64,000 nt of DNA, taken from the NCBI RefSeq assembly GCF_002902365.1, contig NZ_PPQC01000067.1, positions 39,544 through 103,543 on the forward strand. The letters run 5' to 3'. The notes below the pieces were generated by a model. The model searched no databases, was not told where the DNA came from, and saw nothing but the letters and a program-made list of their open reading frames with translations. This document shows positions 31,286 to 41,599 of this stretch, piece by piece; within the stretch, counting starts at the first letter, position 1, and each line of letters starts with the position of its first letter. A program made the translations under genes and the position numbers. The stretch comes from Staphylococcus cohnii subsp. cohnii. Lineage in GTDB: Bacteria > Bacillota > Bacilli > Staphylococcales > Staphylococcaceae.

Positions 31286-34200
31286 TTGAAACAAATTAAT
31301 AAACTTATGGTAGCCAATCGTGGAGAAATAGCAATAAGGATTTTTAGGGCTGCAACAGAATTAAATATTAAAACGGTTGCGATTTATTCAAATGAAGATA
31401 AAGGATCATTACATAGATATAAAGCTGATGAGTCATATTTAGTTGGGAAAGATTTAGGACCAGCAGAATCATATTTGGATATAGAACGCATCTTAGATGT
31501 TGCGAAACGTGCAGGAGTGGACGCAATTCATCCTGGTTATGGATTTTTAAGCGAAAATGAAACTTTTGCCAAACGTTGCCAAGAAGAGGGGATTAAGTTT
31601 ATCGGACCACATGTCGAACATTTGGACATGTTTGGTGATAAAGTTAAGGCAAGAACTACAGCAATTAATGCTGATTTAAGAGTTATTCCAGGTACAGATG
31701 GACCAATTGATAGTCAATCCGATGCAATTGCTTTTGCAAATGAAGCCGGCTATCCTTTGATGATTAAAGCTACAAGTGGTGGCGGTGGAAAGGGCATGCG
31801 TATTGTGCGTTCCGAAGATGAATTAGAGGAGGCATTCCACAGAGCAAAATCTGAAGCGGAAAAATCTTTTGGTAATAGTGAAGTTTATATTGAAAAATAT
31901 ATAGATAATCCAAAACACATTGAAGTACAAGTCATTGGTGATGAACATGGTAACATTGTTCATTTATATGAACGTGATTGTTCTGTTCAAAGACGTCATC
32001 AAAAAGTTGTTGAAGTTGCGCCATCTGTTGCACTTACTGATGATTTGAGGGAACGTATATGTGATGCTGCAATTCAATTAATGGAGAAAATTGAGTATGT
32101 GAATGCTGGCACAGTTGAATTTTTAGTATCTGGAGACGATTTTTATTTCATAGAAGTCAATCCACGTGTACAAGTTGAGCATACGATTTCTGAGATGGTG
32201 ACTGGTGTAGATATAGTTAAAACGCAAATTCTTGTAGCTGATGGTGAAAAGCTATTTGATAATGAAATTGGCATGCCACAACAAAAAGATATTCAAACAT
32301 TAGGTTATGCAATTCAATGTCGTATTACAACTGAAGATCCAACAAATGACTTTATGCCAGATACTGGTAGAATTATAGCTTATCGTTCAAGCGGTGGCTT
32401 CGGAGTAAGACTTGATGCTGGTGATGGTTTCCAAGGTGCTGAAATTTCACCCTATTATGATTCATTACTTGTAAAATTATCTACACATGGCATGACATTT
32501 AAACAAGCAAATGAAAAAATGGATCGTTCATTACAAGAAATGCGTATTCGTGGTGTGAAAACAAATGTGCCATTTTTAATTAATGTTATGAGAAATACAC
32601 AATTTAAGACTGGCGACTACACAACTAAGTTTATCGAAAGTACACCAGAATTATTTGATATTGAGCCTACATTAGATAGAGGTACGAAAACGTTAGAGTA
32701 TATTGGTAATGTGTCTATCAATGGTTTTCCTAACGTAGAAAAAAGACCGAAACCAATTTATGAAACGTCGACAATCCCTCAGGTTCCAAAAAAGGTTGTC
32801 GAAAAATTTGAAGGTACGAAGCAGTTATTAGATCATAAAGGACCGCAAGCAGTTGCAGAATGGTTAAAACAGCAAGAGGATGTATTAATTACAGATACTA
32901 CTTTCAGAGATGCACATCAATCATTGTTGGCTACACGCGTACGTACTAAAGATATGATGAATATTGCTTCTAAAACAGCTGATGTAATGAAAGATAGTTT
33001 TTCATTAGAAATGTGGGGTGGTGCAACATTTGATGTTGCTTACAACTTTTTAAAGGAAAATCCATGGGAAAGACTTGAAAGATTGAGAAAAGCCATTCCA
33101 AATGTTTTATTCCAAATGCTTTTACGTGCGTCTAACGCTGTTGGCTATAAAAATTATCCAGATAATGTCATTAAAAAATTTGTGAAAGAAAGTGCTGATG
33201 CAGGTATAGATGTTTTCCGTATCTTTGATTCGTTAAACTGGATAGATCAAATGAAAGTAGCAAATGAAGCAGTTCAAGAAGCAGGTAAGATTTCAGAGAG
33301 CGCTATTTGCTATACAGGAGATTTTTTAAATGCAAATCGTTCTGACATTTATACCTTAGATTACTATGTAAATATGGCAAAAACACTTGAATCTGAAGGA
33401 TTCCATATATTAGCGATTAAAGATATGGCTGGTTTATTAAAACCGAAAGCAGCTTATGAATTAATCGGTGAGTTAAAAGCAGCAGTTGACTTACCAATTC
33501 ATTTACACACACATGATACGAGTGGTAATGGACTATTAACTTATAAAGAAGCTATTGATGCTGGCGTAGATGTTATTGATACAGCAGTTGCATCAATGAG
33601 TGGTTTAACAAGTCAACCAAGTGCTAATTCATTGTATTATGCACTGAATGGCTTCGGTAGAAGTATGCGTGCAGACATTGATGGAATGGAAGAATTATCA
33701 CATTATTGGGGTACTGTACGTCAATACTATAGCGATTTCGAAAGTGATATTAAGTCACCTAACACAGAAATTTATCAGCATGAAATGCCAGGTGGACAAT
33801 ATTCTAATTTGCGTCAACAAGCGAAAAGTTTAGGCTTAGGCAACAGATTTAATGAAGTAAAAGATATGTATAAGCGTGTTAATTTCTTATTCGGTGATAT
33901 TGTTAAAGTAACACCTTCATCAAAAGTTGTTGGTGATATGGCCTTATACATGGTTCAAAATGATTTAGATGAGCAATCCGTAATAAAAGATGGACATAAA
34001 TTAGATTTCCCTGAATCAGTAGTATCCTTCTTTAAAGGAGAAATTGGTCAGCCAGTTAATGGATTCAATAAAGATTTACAAAAGGTAATATTGAAAGGTC
34101 AAACACCATTAACTGAACGACCAGGAGAATATTTAAAGCCAGTTGATTTCGAAACAGTAAGACAAGAATTAGAGGAAAAACAACAAAAAGAAGTCACTGA

Positions 34201-34741
34201 ACAAGATGTAATTAGTTATGTGTTATATCCAAAAGTATATGAACAATTTATTGCGACACAAGAACAATATGGAAATGTATCACTTTTAGATACACCAACA
34301 TTTTTCTTTGGCATGAGAGCAAACGAGACTGTAGAAATAGAAATTGATACAGGAAAACGTTTGATTATTACACTTAAAACGATTACAGAACCTGATGAAA
34401 AAGGTGTACGTACAATATTTTATGATATGAATGGCCAGGCAAGACGTATCTTCATACAAGATGAAAATGTTAAAGCCAATGCAAGTGTTAAACCAAAAGC
34501 AGATAAACTAAATCCAAATCACATTGGTGCACAAATGCCTGGATCAGTTACAGAAGTTAAAATTGCTGAAGGTGAATCTGTGACGAGTGGACAAGCATTA
34601 TTGATTACTGAAGCAATGAAGATGGAAACAACGATTCAAGCACCATTTGATGGTGTTGTAAGAAAAGTGACAGTACAAAATGGTGATGCCATTGAAACAG
34701 GTGACTTATTAATAGAAATTGAAAAAGAACAAGAAGATTAA
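31286..34741 (+). CDS. pyc: Pyruvate carboxylase
   Basis: A 1151-aa biotin enzyme that converts pyruvate to oxaloacetate to refill the TCA cycle. Domains in order: biotin carboxylase (1-450, KATSGGGGKGMR and VEVNPRVQVEHT-type motifs), carboxyltransferase (about 530-800, DTTFRDAHQSLLATR, HTHDTSGNG), tetramerisation domain, and the biotinyl domain with EAMKME (Lys1112). The only suitable start is TTG 31286, eight bases after AGGGGGGA; the ATG at 31281 is out of frame and stops at once. Confidence 0.97.
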   Translation: MKQINKLMVANRGEIAIRIFRAATELNIKTVAIYSNEDKGSLHRYKADESYLVGKDLGPAESYLDIERILDVAKRAGVDAIHPGYGFLSENETFAKRCQEEGIKFIGPHVEHLDMFGDKVKARTTAINADLRVIPGTDGPIDSQSDAIAFANEAGYPLMIKATSGGGGKGMRIVRSEDELEEAFHRAKSEAEKSFGNSEVYIEKYIDNPKHIEVQVIGDEHGNIVHLYERDCSVQRRHQKVVEVAPSVALTDDLRERICDAAIQLMEKIEYVNAGTVEFLVSGDDFYFIEVNPRVQVEHTISEMVTGVDIVKTQILVADGEKLFDNEIGMPQQKDIQTLGYAIQCRITTEDPTNDFMPDTGRIIAYRSSGGFGVRLDAGDGFQGAEISPYYDSLLVKLSTHGMTFKQANEKMDRSLQEMRIRGVKTNVPFLINVMRNTQFKTGDYTTKFIESTPELFDIEPTLDRGTKTLEYIGNVSINGFPNVEKRPKPIYETSTIPQVPKKVVEKFEGTKQLLDHKGPQAVAEWLKQQEDVLITDTTFRDAHQSLLATRVRTKDMMNIASKTADVMKDSFSLEMWGGATFDVAYNFLKENPWERLERLRKAIPNVLFQMLLRASNAVGYKNYPDNVIKKFVKESADAGIDVFRIFDSLNWIDQMKVANEAVQEAGKISESAICYTGDFLNANRSDIYTLDYYVNMAKTLESEGFHILAIKDMAGLLKPKAAYELIGELKAAVDLPIHLHTHDTSGNGLLTYKEAIDAGVDVIDTAVASMSGLTSQPSANSLYYALNGFGRSMRADIDGMEELSHYWGTVRQYYSDFESDIKSPNTEIYQHEMPGGQYSNLRQQAKSLGLGNRFNEVKDMYKRVNFLFGDIVKVTPSSKVVGDMALYMVQNDLDEQSVIKDGHKLDFPESVVSFFKGEIGQPVNGFNKDLQKVILKGQTPLTERPGEYLKPVDFETVRQELEEKQQKEVTEQDVISYVLYPKVYEQFIATQEQYGNVSLLDTPTFFFGMRANETVEIEIDTGKRLIITLKTITEPDEKGVRTIFYDMNGQARRIFIQDENVKANASVKPKADKLNPNHIGAQMPGSVTEVKIAEGESVTSGQALLITEAMKMETTIQAPFDGVVRKVTVQNGDAIETGDLLIEIEKEQED

Positions 34742-34745
34742 ATTA

Positions 34746-34784
34746 AAAATGGCTGTGATACGATTAATGTATCACAGCCATTTT
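34746..34784. terminator. Bidirectional terminator pyc/ctaA
   Basis: 16-bp stem AAAATGGCTGTGATAC / GTATCACAGCCATTTT between convergent genes. Confidence 0.85.
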
Positions 34785-34803
34785 ATATGTTAATTAAAGT
34801 GGA

Positions 34804-35712
34804 TTATCCGCCACTTCGTATGGTTCTTAGCATCAGTACAATAAAGTAAGCAATCAATCCAAACAATATTGTTATGAATAGTGCGTGTAATAGAGCGATT
34901 AATAAATTCACTTCAGTAATAATAGATAAAGCACCTGTTATCACTTGTAAAATTATTAAAATAAATGCAGCGGTATAGCCGAAACGAATTGTTCGATTTT
35001 CTTTGTAATTATTAATTGCATGGACAAACGTGATTAAAATCCAAATAAAAGCGATTAAAGCCATACCTCTGTGAGTGAAATTCACCCAATCTTGAACGTT
35101 ATGAGGTATTAAATCATTAAATGGAAGCGGCCATTGACCATAAGCTAAACTTGCTTCCTTATGTCTAACTAACGCACCAGTATATATCGTTAAGTATACA
35201 ATGATTGCCATAATCCACGTATAAATTCTAAGCGGCTTACGAATAAATAATTCATCAGCTTCGTATTTACGGTCTACTTCAAAGATAATTAAAGTTAAAA
35301 CAAATACTGAAGAAAATGAAATTAATGAAATACCAAAATGTAACGCCAAAACATAATCGTTTTGTTGCCACATTACTGCTGCTGCACCAACAAGTGCTTG
35401 CAATAATAGGAAACCAATACTGATCATGCATAACGGTTTAACTTCTTTGATATAGCCAATGTGTTTCCAAGCAACAATCACTAGCCATAAAACAAGAATT
35501 AAAGATAGACCTGATACTGCACGATGACTTAATTCAATTATTGTTTGTATAGGCAAATTTTGAGGTAAAAAAGCACCATGACACAATGGCCAGTCAGAGC
35601 CACAACCATCAGCTGAACCAGTTTTAGTAACCAATGCGCCTCCGAGCTGTACAAATGCCATTATTATCGCTGCCAATACAGATAACCATTTCAGGTTTTT
35701 TTTGTTAAACAA
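34804..35712 (-). CDS. ctaA: Haem A synthase
   Basis: A 302-aa, eight-helix membrane protein that oxidises the C8 methyl of haem O to make haem A for aa3-type oxidases. The extracytoplasmic Cys pair Cys37/Cys44 in [11 protein letters not shown] is characteristic of the Bacillus/Staphylococcus class. The haem-ligand histidines sit in [25 protein letters not shown] and ALLHALF. Divergent from ctaB, with shared regulatory DNA between them. Confidence 0.95.
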   Translation of the reverse strand: MFNKKNLKWLSVLAAIIMAFVQLGGALVTKTGSADGCGSDWPLCHGAFLPQNLPIQTIIELSHRAVSGLSLILVLWLVIVAWKHIGYIKEVKPLCMISIGFLLLQALVGAAAVMWQQNDYVLALHFGISLISFSSVFVLTLIIFEVDRKYEADELFIRKPLRIYTWIMAIIVYLTIYTGALVRHKEASLAYGQWPLPFNDLIPHNVQDWVNFTHRGMALIAFIWILITFVHAINNYKENRTIRFGYTAAFILIILQVITGALSIITEVNLLIALLHALFITILFGLIAYFIVLMLRTIRSGG

Positions 35713-35867
35713 GAATTAACCCCCCACAAATAAATAAAACAGATATGAGTAATGATTCAGCTACAATGATATCAATCATTTATAGTTTAAACCAAAGACT
35801 CTTTACATTTACTTTTATATTTTTAAATAAAACTTAACTATTATTATAACAAGAAATACGCTTCTAA

Positions 35868-35916
35868 TTGTGTCACAAAAATGACTATTTGTGAATGTCG
35901 ATAAAGTGTCACAAAT
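35868..35916. promoter_or_regulatory. Cluster of TTTGTGA half-sites, ctaA-ctaB
   Basis: Three sites fit TTTGTGAAT or its near form TTTGTGACA: + strand at 35888-35896, and - strand at 35871-35879 and 35907-35915. TTGTGTCACAA (35868-35878) is palindromic. TTTGTGAAT is the reported ResD consensus in Bacillus, where ctaA/ctaB are ResD targets; the staphylococcal counterpart is SrrA. Direct binding here is inference. Confidence 0.5.
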
Positions 35917-35991
35917 AACTTTGTATAAATGTAGTCAATCACAGTAAATTGATATATCATTGTATTATATGGAAAAATTAGGAGGGAAATT

Positions 35992-36903
35992 ATGAACAAA
36001 GAACAAACTTTGTCGCATAATTCTAGTCGTGTAACGTTTAAAGAGTTACAACAAATTATTAAAATGGGACTAGTTCAGGGCAATTTAATTCCAGCATTCG
36101 CTGGTTCATGGCTTGCAATTGTGTTGGCAAATCATTCCTTCCTCTCGTCAATACCACAGATTTTAATGATGTTGGTAGGTTCGACATTAATTATGGGGGG
36201 CGCATGCGCTTTAAATAATTACTATGATCAAGATATTGACAGTATCATGCCAAGTAAACAGCAAAGACCTTCAGTTAATGGAAAAATTTCAAATAGAAAT
36301 TTATTATTACTTAGTTTTGGAATGATGCTCGTAGGGGAAGCATTATTATTTGCTTTAAACATACCATCTGGTGTAATAGGATTGTTAGGTATTGTTGGAT
36401 ATGTGTCATTTTATTCAATTTGGTCTAAACGTCATACAGTTTGGAATACAGTGATTGGGAGTTTTCCTGGTGCTGTACCACCGTTAATAGGTTGGACAGC
36501 TATCGAAGGCAATATTAGTATGGTTGCTGTAGCGCTTTTCTTAGTCATATTTTGTTGGCAACCAGTACATTTTTATGCATTGGCAATAAAGCGTAAAGAT
36601 GAATATAGCTTGGCAAATATTCCAATGTTACCTTCTGTTAAAGGTTTCAACCGCACGAGAGTGAGTATGTTTATCTGGCTAGTATTGTTATTACCGCTAC
36701 CATTATTATTGAATGATCTTGGTACAACATTTATTATATTAGCTACATTATTAAATTTAGGCTGGTTATATTTAGGTTTAACGAGTTTTAAAAAAGATTC
36801 AGATCAAACAAAATGGGCAACAAAAATGTTTATATACTCTTTAAACTATTTAGTAGTTTTCTTCGTACTCGTTGTTGTTGTTTCATTAATTAAAATGTTC
36901 TAA
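35992..36903 (+). CDS. ctaB: Protoheme IX farnesyltransferase (haem O synthase)
   Basis: A 303-aa UbiA-family prenyltransferase that adds a farnesyl chain to haem B, the step before CtaA. The first Asp-rich motif NNYYDQDID (about 75-83) followed by [10 protein letters not shown], and the second region [20 protein letters not shown] are present, with about nine helices. ATG 35992 follows AGGAGGGA. The ctaM gene begins 24 bases after its stop, suggesting one transcript. Confidence 0.95.
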   Translation: MNKEQTLSHNSSRVTFKELQQIIKMGLVQGNLIPAFAGSWLAIVLANHSFLSSIPQILMMLVGSTLIMGGACALNNYYDQDIDSIMPSKQQRPSVNGKISNRNLLLLSFGMMLVGEALLFALNIPSGVIGLLGIVGYVSFYSIWSKRHTVWNTVIGSFPGAVPPLIGWTAIEGNISMVAVALFLVIFCWQPVHFYALAIKRKDEYSLANIPMLPSVKGFNRTRVSMFIWLVLLLPLPLLLNDLGTTFIILATLLNLGWLYLGLTSFKKDSDQTKWATKMFIYSLNYLVVFFVLVVVVSLIKMF

Positions 36904-36927
36904 TAAATATTAATAAGGATGGAATAT

Positions 36928-37404
36928 ATGAATTTACCAATCTTACCTACAATTAGCACAACATGTATAGTGATAAGCGCAATCCTTATTGCAATAGGAT
37001 GGCGTAAAATATGGAAAAGAGAAATCGAAAGTCATAAAAAATTTATGTTACTTGCTGCTATATTTGCGCTAACTTTCTTTATTATTTATGCTTCGAGAAC
37101 AATATTTATTGGTAATACTGCTTTTGGTGGCCCAGATTCAATTAAGATTTATTATACAATCTTCTTAATTTTTCATATCAATTTAGCTACCATCGGTGGT
37201 CTGCTAGGACTTTTCCAAATCATCACTGCGTTCAAAGACAAATTTAAACTTCATAGATTTGTAGGACCAATTGCATCAATTGTTTGGTTTTGTACTGCTA
37301 TCACAGGAGTGATGGTTTATGTATTACTCTATGTATTGTATCCAGGTGGAGAAACAACATCATTGTTAAAAGCAACTTTCGGTTTTGTAAATATACTTAG
37401 TTAA
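36928..37404 (+). CDS. ctaM: CtaM (DUF420) assembly factor for aa3 menaquinol oxidase
   Basis: A 158-aa protein with four to five helices (ISTTCIVISAILIAIGWRKIWKR, FMLLAAIFALTFFIIYASRTI, YYTIFLIFHINLATIGGLLGL, GPIASIVWFCTAITGVMVYVLLY). DUF420 proteins next to ctaB are called CtaM in S. aureus and are needed for a functional aa3 quinol oxidase. ATG 36919 is in frame but overlaps the ribosome site AAGGATGG, so ATG 36928 is chosen. Co-transcribed with ctaB and closed by a terminator. Confidence 0.87.
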   Translation: MNLPILPTISTTCIVISAILIAIGWRKIWKREIESHKKFMLLAAIFALTFFIIYASRTIFIGNTAFGGPDSIKIYYTIFLIFHINLATIGGLLGLFQIITAFKDKFKLHRFVGPIASIVWFCTAITGVMVYVLLYVLYPGGETTSLLKATFGFVNILS

Positions 37405-37444
37405 AATATTGATGAACTAAGTTGAAATAATCATTATATCTAAA

Positions 37445-37477
37445 AATAACCTGAGACACAGTTGTGTCTCAGGTTAT
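37445..37477 (+). terminator. ctaBM terminator
   Basis: 16-bp stem AATAACCTGAGACACA / TGTGTCTCAGGTTATT followed by TTTATTTT. Confidence 0.85.
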
Positions 37478-37600
37478 TTTTATTTTAAAGTTGCAGATGT
37501 TATCTGTTTAAGTGAGAGATTCTTTTTTATAATTTTTGTAATTCAAATTTTGCGTGTCGTTTCACTCAAATGATTTAAATGAATATTAAAAAAAAGCAAC

Positions 37601-39856
37601 TCAAGATAAATATCTTTTTAAGTGTTTAGCCGTAACAGAAGCAGTGTTTGCTAATAAACCATCTGGATTTCCTTGGTAAAGTAACTTACCACCTTTGTTT
37701 CCAGCATATGGCCCTATATCAATAATCCAGTCTGCATTTGTCATCATCGTTAAATTATGTTCAAAGATAATTACTGTGTTACCTTGGTCAATTAAATTAT
37801 CAAAACAAGCTAAAATGATTGGTATATCATCTTCATGTAAGCCAGTAGTTGGCTCATCAAATACAAAAATATGATTACTCACAACGTGTGTCAAATATTT
37901 ACTGAGCTTAACACGTTGTATTTCTCCACCAGATAATGTATCAAGTGTTTGTCCTAAATTCATGTAATTTAAACCTGTTGCTTTCAGTGATTGCAAAGGC
38001 TGTGCAATAGACTGATTTGTATTAAAAAAATCTAAAGCTTCATCCACTGTTAAGTTCAATATATCTGCTATAGAATAGCCTGAGATAGTTGCATTTAAAA
38101 CTTCAGGTTTATATCGTTTACCACCACAAACGTTACAAATTTGGGTGAAGTCTGGCATAAATGCAAGCTCCGTTTTTAGCACACCTTTGCCATGACATTC
38201 AGGACATGCGCCTTCAGAGTTGTAACTGAATAATGACTTCTTCAACCCTGTGTTTTTATTGAAATAGGTGCGAACATCATCAAATATATCTAAGTAAGTT
38301 AACAAATGAGAACGACTTGAAGCATGTACGGGCTTTTGATCAATAATAATAGCGTCTCTATTGTTTTGTAAGCCGCCATGTATAAGCGTACTCTTGCCAG
38401 AACCAGCTACACCAGTTACAACGGTCATTGCATGTTTAGGAATACGAACTGAAATATCTTTTAAATTATTTTGCGTCATATGATTTAAGTCAATAAACGC
38501 ATCTGTTTGTCTAATGTATGATTTCAATTTATGTTTTTTCTTTAATGCTTTTCCAGTACTGGAATTTGATGATAATAAATCAGAATAGTTACCAGTGAAA
38601 ATAATTTCACCACCGTTTTTACCAGCATAAGGCCCTAAATCTATGATGTGATCTGCAATTTTGATAACGTCCGGATCATGTTCTACTACTAGAACTGTGT
38701 TACCTTTATTTTTTAAAGATTGAATGATTTCATTTATTTTTTGAATATCCTCAGGATGTAGTCCGATACTCGGTTCATCGATGATATATACTAAGTCACT
38801 TAAAGGGCTATTTAGATGCCTGATAAGTTTAATACGTTGAGATTCTCCACCAGATAGTGTTTTCGTTTCACGATCCAAAGTGAGATAATTAAGCCCAATA
38901 TAACTAAGAGATTCTAATTGTTTTAGCAAAGGGCTAATTATAAATTGTGCTTTGGTAGATTCTAATTTTTGAATGAAAGTTATTGCTTCATCTATAGATA
39001 AATGCGTGAACTCAGCGATATCTAAGCCATTAATTTTGGATTGTAATACATTTTGATTTAATCTTTTACCATCACATGTTGGGCATTTTTTTGATGTCAC
39101 AACTCTTTCAATATCGTGTTTGAATTTATTTTTTTCAAAATTATCATTTAATAAAAATGAGCGCCTAAACCGATGAATAAGCCCTTCAAATTTTGCAGTT
39201 TTTGGCCAATTTTGTGGAGGGTTTTTCAATTTGGTAGGTTTTGTGTATAACAGAGTATCCAATTCTTTTTTATCATAATGTTTCAATTTCTTGTCATTAT
39301 CAAATAAACCAGAATATAAATAACGTTTACCGCGCCAACTATCCGGTCTGAAAGAGGGAAAACGGATTGCGTCTTCATTTAAAGATTTTTCAAAATCTAA
39401 CAGTTCCTCCAAGTTAATATCTTCTACGTATCCAAGACCAGAACATGTTTCACACATACCTTTTGGATTGTTAAAAGAAAAAACATCAGAATATCCTACA
39501 AATGGTGTTCCGATACGGGACCATAATAAACGCACTGAAGCATAAATATCGGAAATTGTACCTACTGTAGAGCGCGAATTACCACCTAACCTTTTTTGAT
39601 TGATAATCATAGCTACGGGTAAATGTTCTATTAAATCTACATTTGCTTTACTAAATTGTTTTAATTGATTTTGTATATATGTAGAATATGTTTCGTTAAG
39701 TAAACGTTCAGATTCGGCAGCAATTGTATTGAAGACTAATGATGACTTACCCGAACCAGAACGACCCGTGAATACAGAAATTTTATGTTTTGGTATATCT
39801 AAAGAAATATCTTTTAAATTATTTTGTTTCGCACCATGTATACGAATGATTGACAT
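37601..39856 (-). CDS. UvrA-like ABC ATPase (short class)
   Basis: A 751-aa protein with two UvrA-type ABC modules: Walker A GRSGSGKSS (31-39) and GVAGSGKST, signatures LSGGESQRIKL and LSGGEIQRVKL. Zinc-finger-type CETCSGLG, CPTCDGK, CPECHGKG and CNVCGGK motifs are present. Housekeeping UvrA has about 940 residues, so this is a shortened class II type, often linked to drug resistance or of unknown role, lacking most of the UvrB-binding insert. No uvrB is adjacent. The GTG at 39865 is in frame, but GAAGGGG spacing favours ATG 39856. Confidence 0.88.
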   Translation of the reverse strand: MSIIRIHGAKQNNLKDISLDIPKHKISVFTGRSGSGKSSLVFNTIAAESERLLNETYSTYIQNQLKQFSKANVDLIEHLPVAMIINQKRLGGNSRSTVGTISDIYASVRLLWSRIGTPFVGYSDVFSFNNPKGMCETCSGLGYVEDINLEELLDFEKSLNEDAIRFPSFRPDSWRGKRYLYSGLFDNDKKLKHYDKKELDTLLYTKPTKLKNPPQNWPKTAKFEGLIHRFRRSFLLNDNFEKNKFKHDIERVVTSKKCPTCDGKRLNQNVLQSKINGLDIAEFTHLSIDEAITFIQKLESTKAQFIISPLLKQLESLSYIGLNYLTLDRETKTLSGGESQRIKLIRHLNSPLSDLVYIIDEPSIGLHPEDIQKINEIIQSLKNKGNTVLVVEHDPDVIKIADHIIDLGPYAGKNGGEIIFTGNYSDLLSSNSSTGKALKKKHKLKSYIRQTDAFIDLNHMTQNNLKDISVRIPKHAMTVVTGVAGSGKSTLIHGGLQNNRDAIIIDQKPVHASSRSHLLTYLDIFDDVRTYFNKNTGLKKSLFSYNSEGACPECHGKGVLKTELAFMPDFTQICNVCGGKRYKPEVLNATISGYSIADILNLTVDEALDFFNTNQSIAQPLQSLKATGLNYMNLGQTLDTLSGGEIQRVKLSKYLTHVVSNHIFVFDEPTTGLHEDDIPIILACFDNLIDQGNTVIIFEHNLTMMTNADWIIDIGPYAGNKGGKLLYQGNPDGLLANTASVTAKHLKRYLS

Positions 39857-40036
39857 ATTTGTCACCCCTTCATTTATTTTATACCCAAAATTCTCTTGTA
39901 TATTACGTCATGCAAATATTGTATATGATGAAAATGTAAAGGGTTTATTACAAATTAACAAATTTGAGGACATGCCTTGCTTGTATCTGTCATAAACATG
40001 TACAATGAACCAAAGAATAATGTAGGTGGATGAGCG

Positions 40037-41086
40037 ATGAAGAAACTAATAATTAAAGTTATTGGTGTATTATTATTGATTTGTTTTATAATTTATCTAT
40101 TTTACTCACCGCGTTTGAAATTTGATGTTTTAGAAAATCCTAATAAAGAAACTTCAAAAACAACTCAAAACAAAGATTTTCAAAACAAAAAAACAAATGT
40201 TGAAAATCCTAAACTTAAAAAAGGTGTGGGTACTTGGATTGGACAAGATTTACATAATTTAACTGATAATTATGGTCAAGCAGATAGAGTTTATTCATAT
40301 AAAGGTGGTTTTAAAAACTACGTATATAAACAAAACGATCAGTATTATCTTGTCACAACGAAAAAAAATAAAATTAAATCAGTTTATGCCACTGGTAAAA
40401 ATGCTAACGTTAATCCAGTAGAAATTGGTGATAATGCGGCGCATGTTTTTGAAAAGTACAGTATCAATCCAGAGCCAACGATTAAAGCTAATGGAAAAGC
40501 GTATGAAATAGAACTTTCAGATTCAGATATGAAAACACAGACACTAATAAAATTCAATAATGTTTACGCACAAGTATATATTGATCAACAAGCTAACGAA
40601 ATCGTAGGTGTAAGATATTTAGATAGTGAAGCATTAATAGCATTCAAACCCTATCAAATGATTACTGCACAAGAAGATAAAAAAGTGAAAAATAATTATA
40701 AAAAAATACCATATGAACAAAATGCAAATCAATTGATGACACTTTATGAAATTACTAATGAGATGCGCAAATTAAAAGATGCTAAGCCTTTAAAAGTTAA
40801 TAATGACGTAGCTCATATTGCATCATATAATTTGTACGAAGCAATTGATACTGATAGTGTAGAATTTACAGAAGATGCCTTAAAACAAAAGCTTAATGAA
40901 CAAAATATTTCTTTTGTTTCTACTAGTCAAAATGTAGGATATGATTTTAACGAAGTACCAACTTTAATCCATAGTTGGTTAAACTCTGATATTCATAGAT
41001 CAAGGATGTTAAATTCTAAATACAATGAAGTCGGCGGCGAAGTGTCAAACGGTTATTATACAATTATTTTCATTGAAGATAAGTAG
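40037..41086 (+). CDS. YlbC-like membrane-anchored CAP-domain protein
   Basis: A 349-aa protein with a signal-anchor helix (4-24, LIIKVIGVLLLICFIIYLFY), a linker rich in Lys/Thr/Asn, a CAP-associated N-terminal domain starting at about 65 (GTWIGQDLHNLTDNYGQADRVYSY), and a C-terminal CAP/SCP domain (about 230-349). The latter carries the family-like SQNVGYDFNEVPTLIHSWLNSDIHRSRMLNSKYNEVGGEV. This is the arrangement of B. subtilis YlbC, also upstream of ylbF. The function is unknown. The ylbF start is 12 bases beyond its stop, so they form an operon. Confidence 0.85.
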   Translation: MKKLIIKVIGVLLLICFIIYLFYSPRLKFDVLENPNKETSKTTQNKDFQNKKTNVENPKLKKGVGTWIGQDLHNLTDNYGQADRVYSYKGGFKNYVYKQNDQYYLVTTKKNKIKSVYATGKNANVNPVEIGDNAAHVFEKYSINPEPTIKANGKAYEIELSDSDMKTQTLIKFNNVYAQVYIDQQANEIVGVRYLDSEALIAFKPYQMITAQEDKKVKNNYKKIPYEQNANQLMTLYEITNEMRKLKDAKPLKVNNDVAHIASYNLYEAIDTDSVEFTEDALKQKLNEQNISFVSTSQNVGYDFNEVPTLIHSWLNSDIHRSRMLNSKYNEVGGEVSNGYYTIIFIEDK

Positions 41087-41097
41087 GAGAGGTTATA

Positions 41098-41532
41098 ATG
41101 ATAACAGAAGAAACTTTGAACATTCTTGATGATATTGAGGAATTAAGTGATAAAATACTTGATTCAAGTTTATATCATTCATTTAAAATAGCAGAACAAA
41201 ATTTACAAGAAAATGATGAAGCGCATTTGCTCTATCAAGCTTTTTTAAAATCAAAAGAGCAATATGATGAAATAATGAGATTTGGAAAATATCATCCAGA
41301 TTATCAAAAAGTAATGTTAGAAACACGTAAACGAAAACGTGCTTATGAAATGTTACCAGTAGTTATGGATTACAAACAAAAAGAAGTCGCATTACAAGAT
41401 CTAATAGACGAGGTTATAATGAAAATAGCTTATGCTGTATCTGAAAATGTAAAGATAGAAACAGGTAATCCATTTTTCCAAAAAGATGCAAGTGGTTGTG
41501 CAACAGGTGGTTCTTGTAGCTGTTCCTTATAG
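41098..41532 (+). CDS. ylbF: YlbF (RicF) subunit of the RNase Y-modulating complex
   Basis: A 144-aa helical protein of the YlbF/YmcA family, which with YmcA and YaaT forms the RicAFT (Y) complex. That complex carries Fe-S clusters and steers RNase Y maturation of transcripts such as gapA-operon mRNA. The C-terminal cysteine group CATGGSCSCSL (Cys134, Cys140, Cys142) is the likely Fe-S ligand region. Co-transcribed behind the ylbC-like gene; a strong terminator follows. Confidence 0.9.
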   Translation: MITEETLNILDDIEELSDKILDSSLYHSFKIAEQNLQENDEAHLLYQAFLKSKEQYDEIMRFGKYHPDYQKVMLETRKRKRAYEMLPVVMDYKQKEVALQDLIDEVIMKIAYAVSENVKIETGNPFFQKDASGCATGGSCSCSL

Positions 41533-41558
41533 TGAATCAGGGCGGTAATGTTAATTAA

Positions 41559-41596
41559 TATAAAAGCTGGGCACTTGTAGTGACCCAGCTTTTATA
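41559..41596. terminator. Bidirectional terminator ylbF/GDPD
   Basis: 13-bp stem TATAAAAGCTGGG / CCCAGCTTTTATA between convergent genes. Confidence 0.83.
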
Positions 41597-41599
41597 TAA

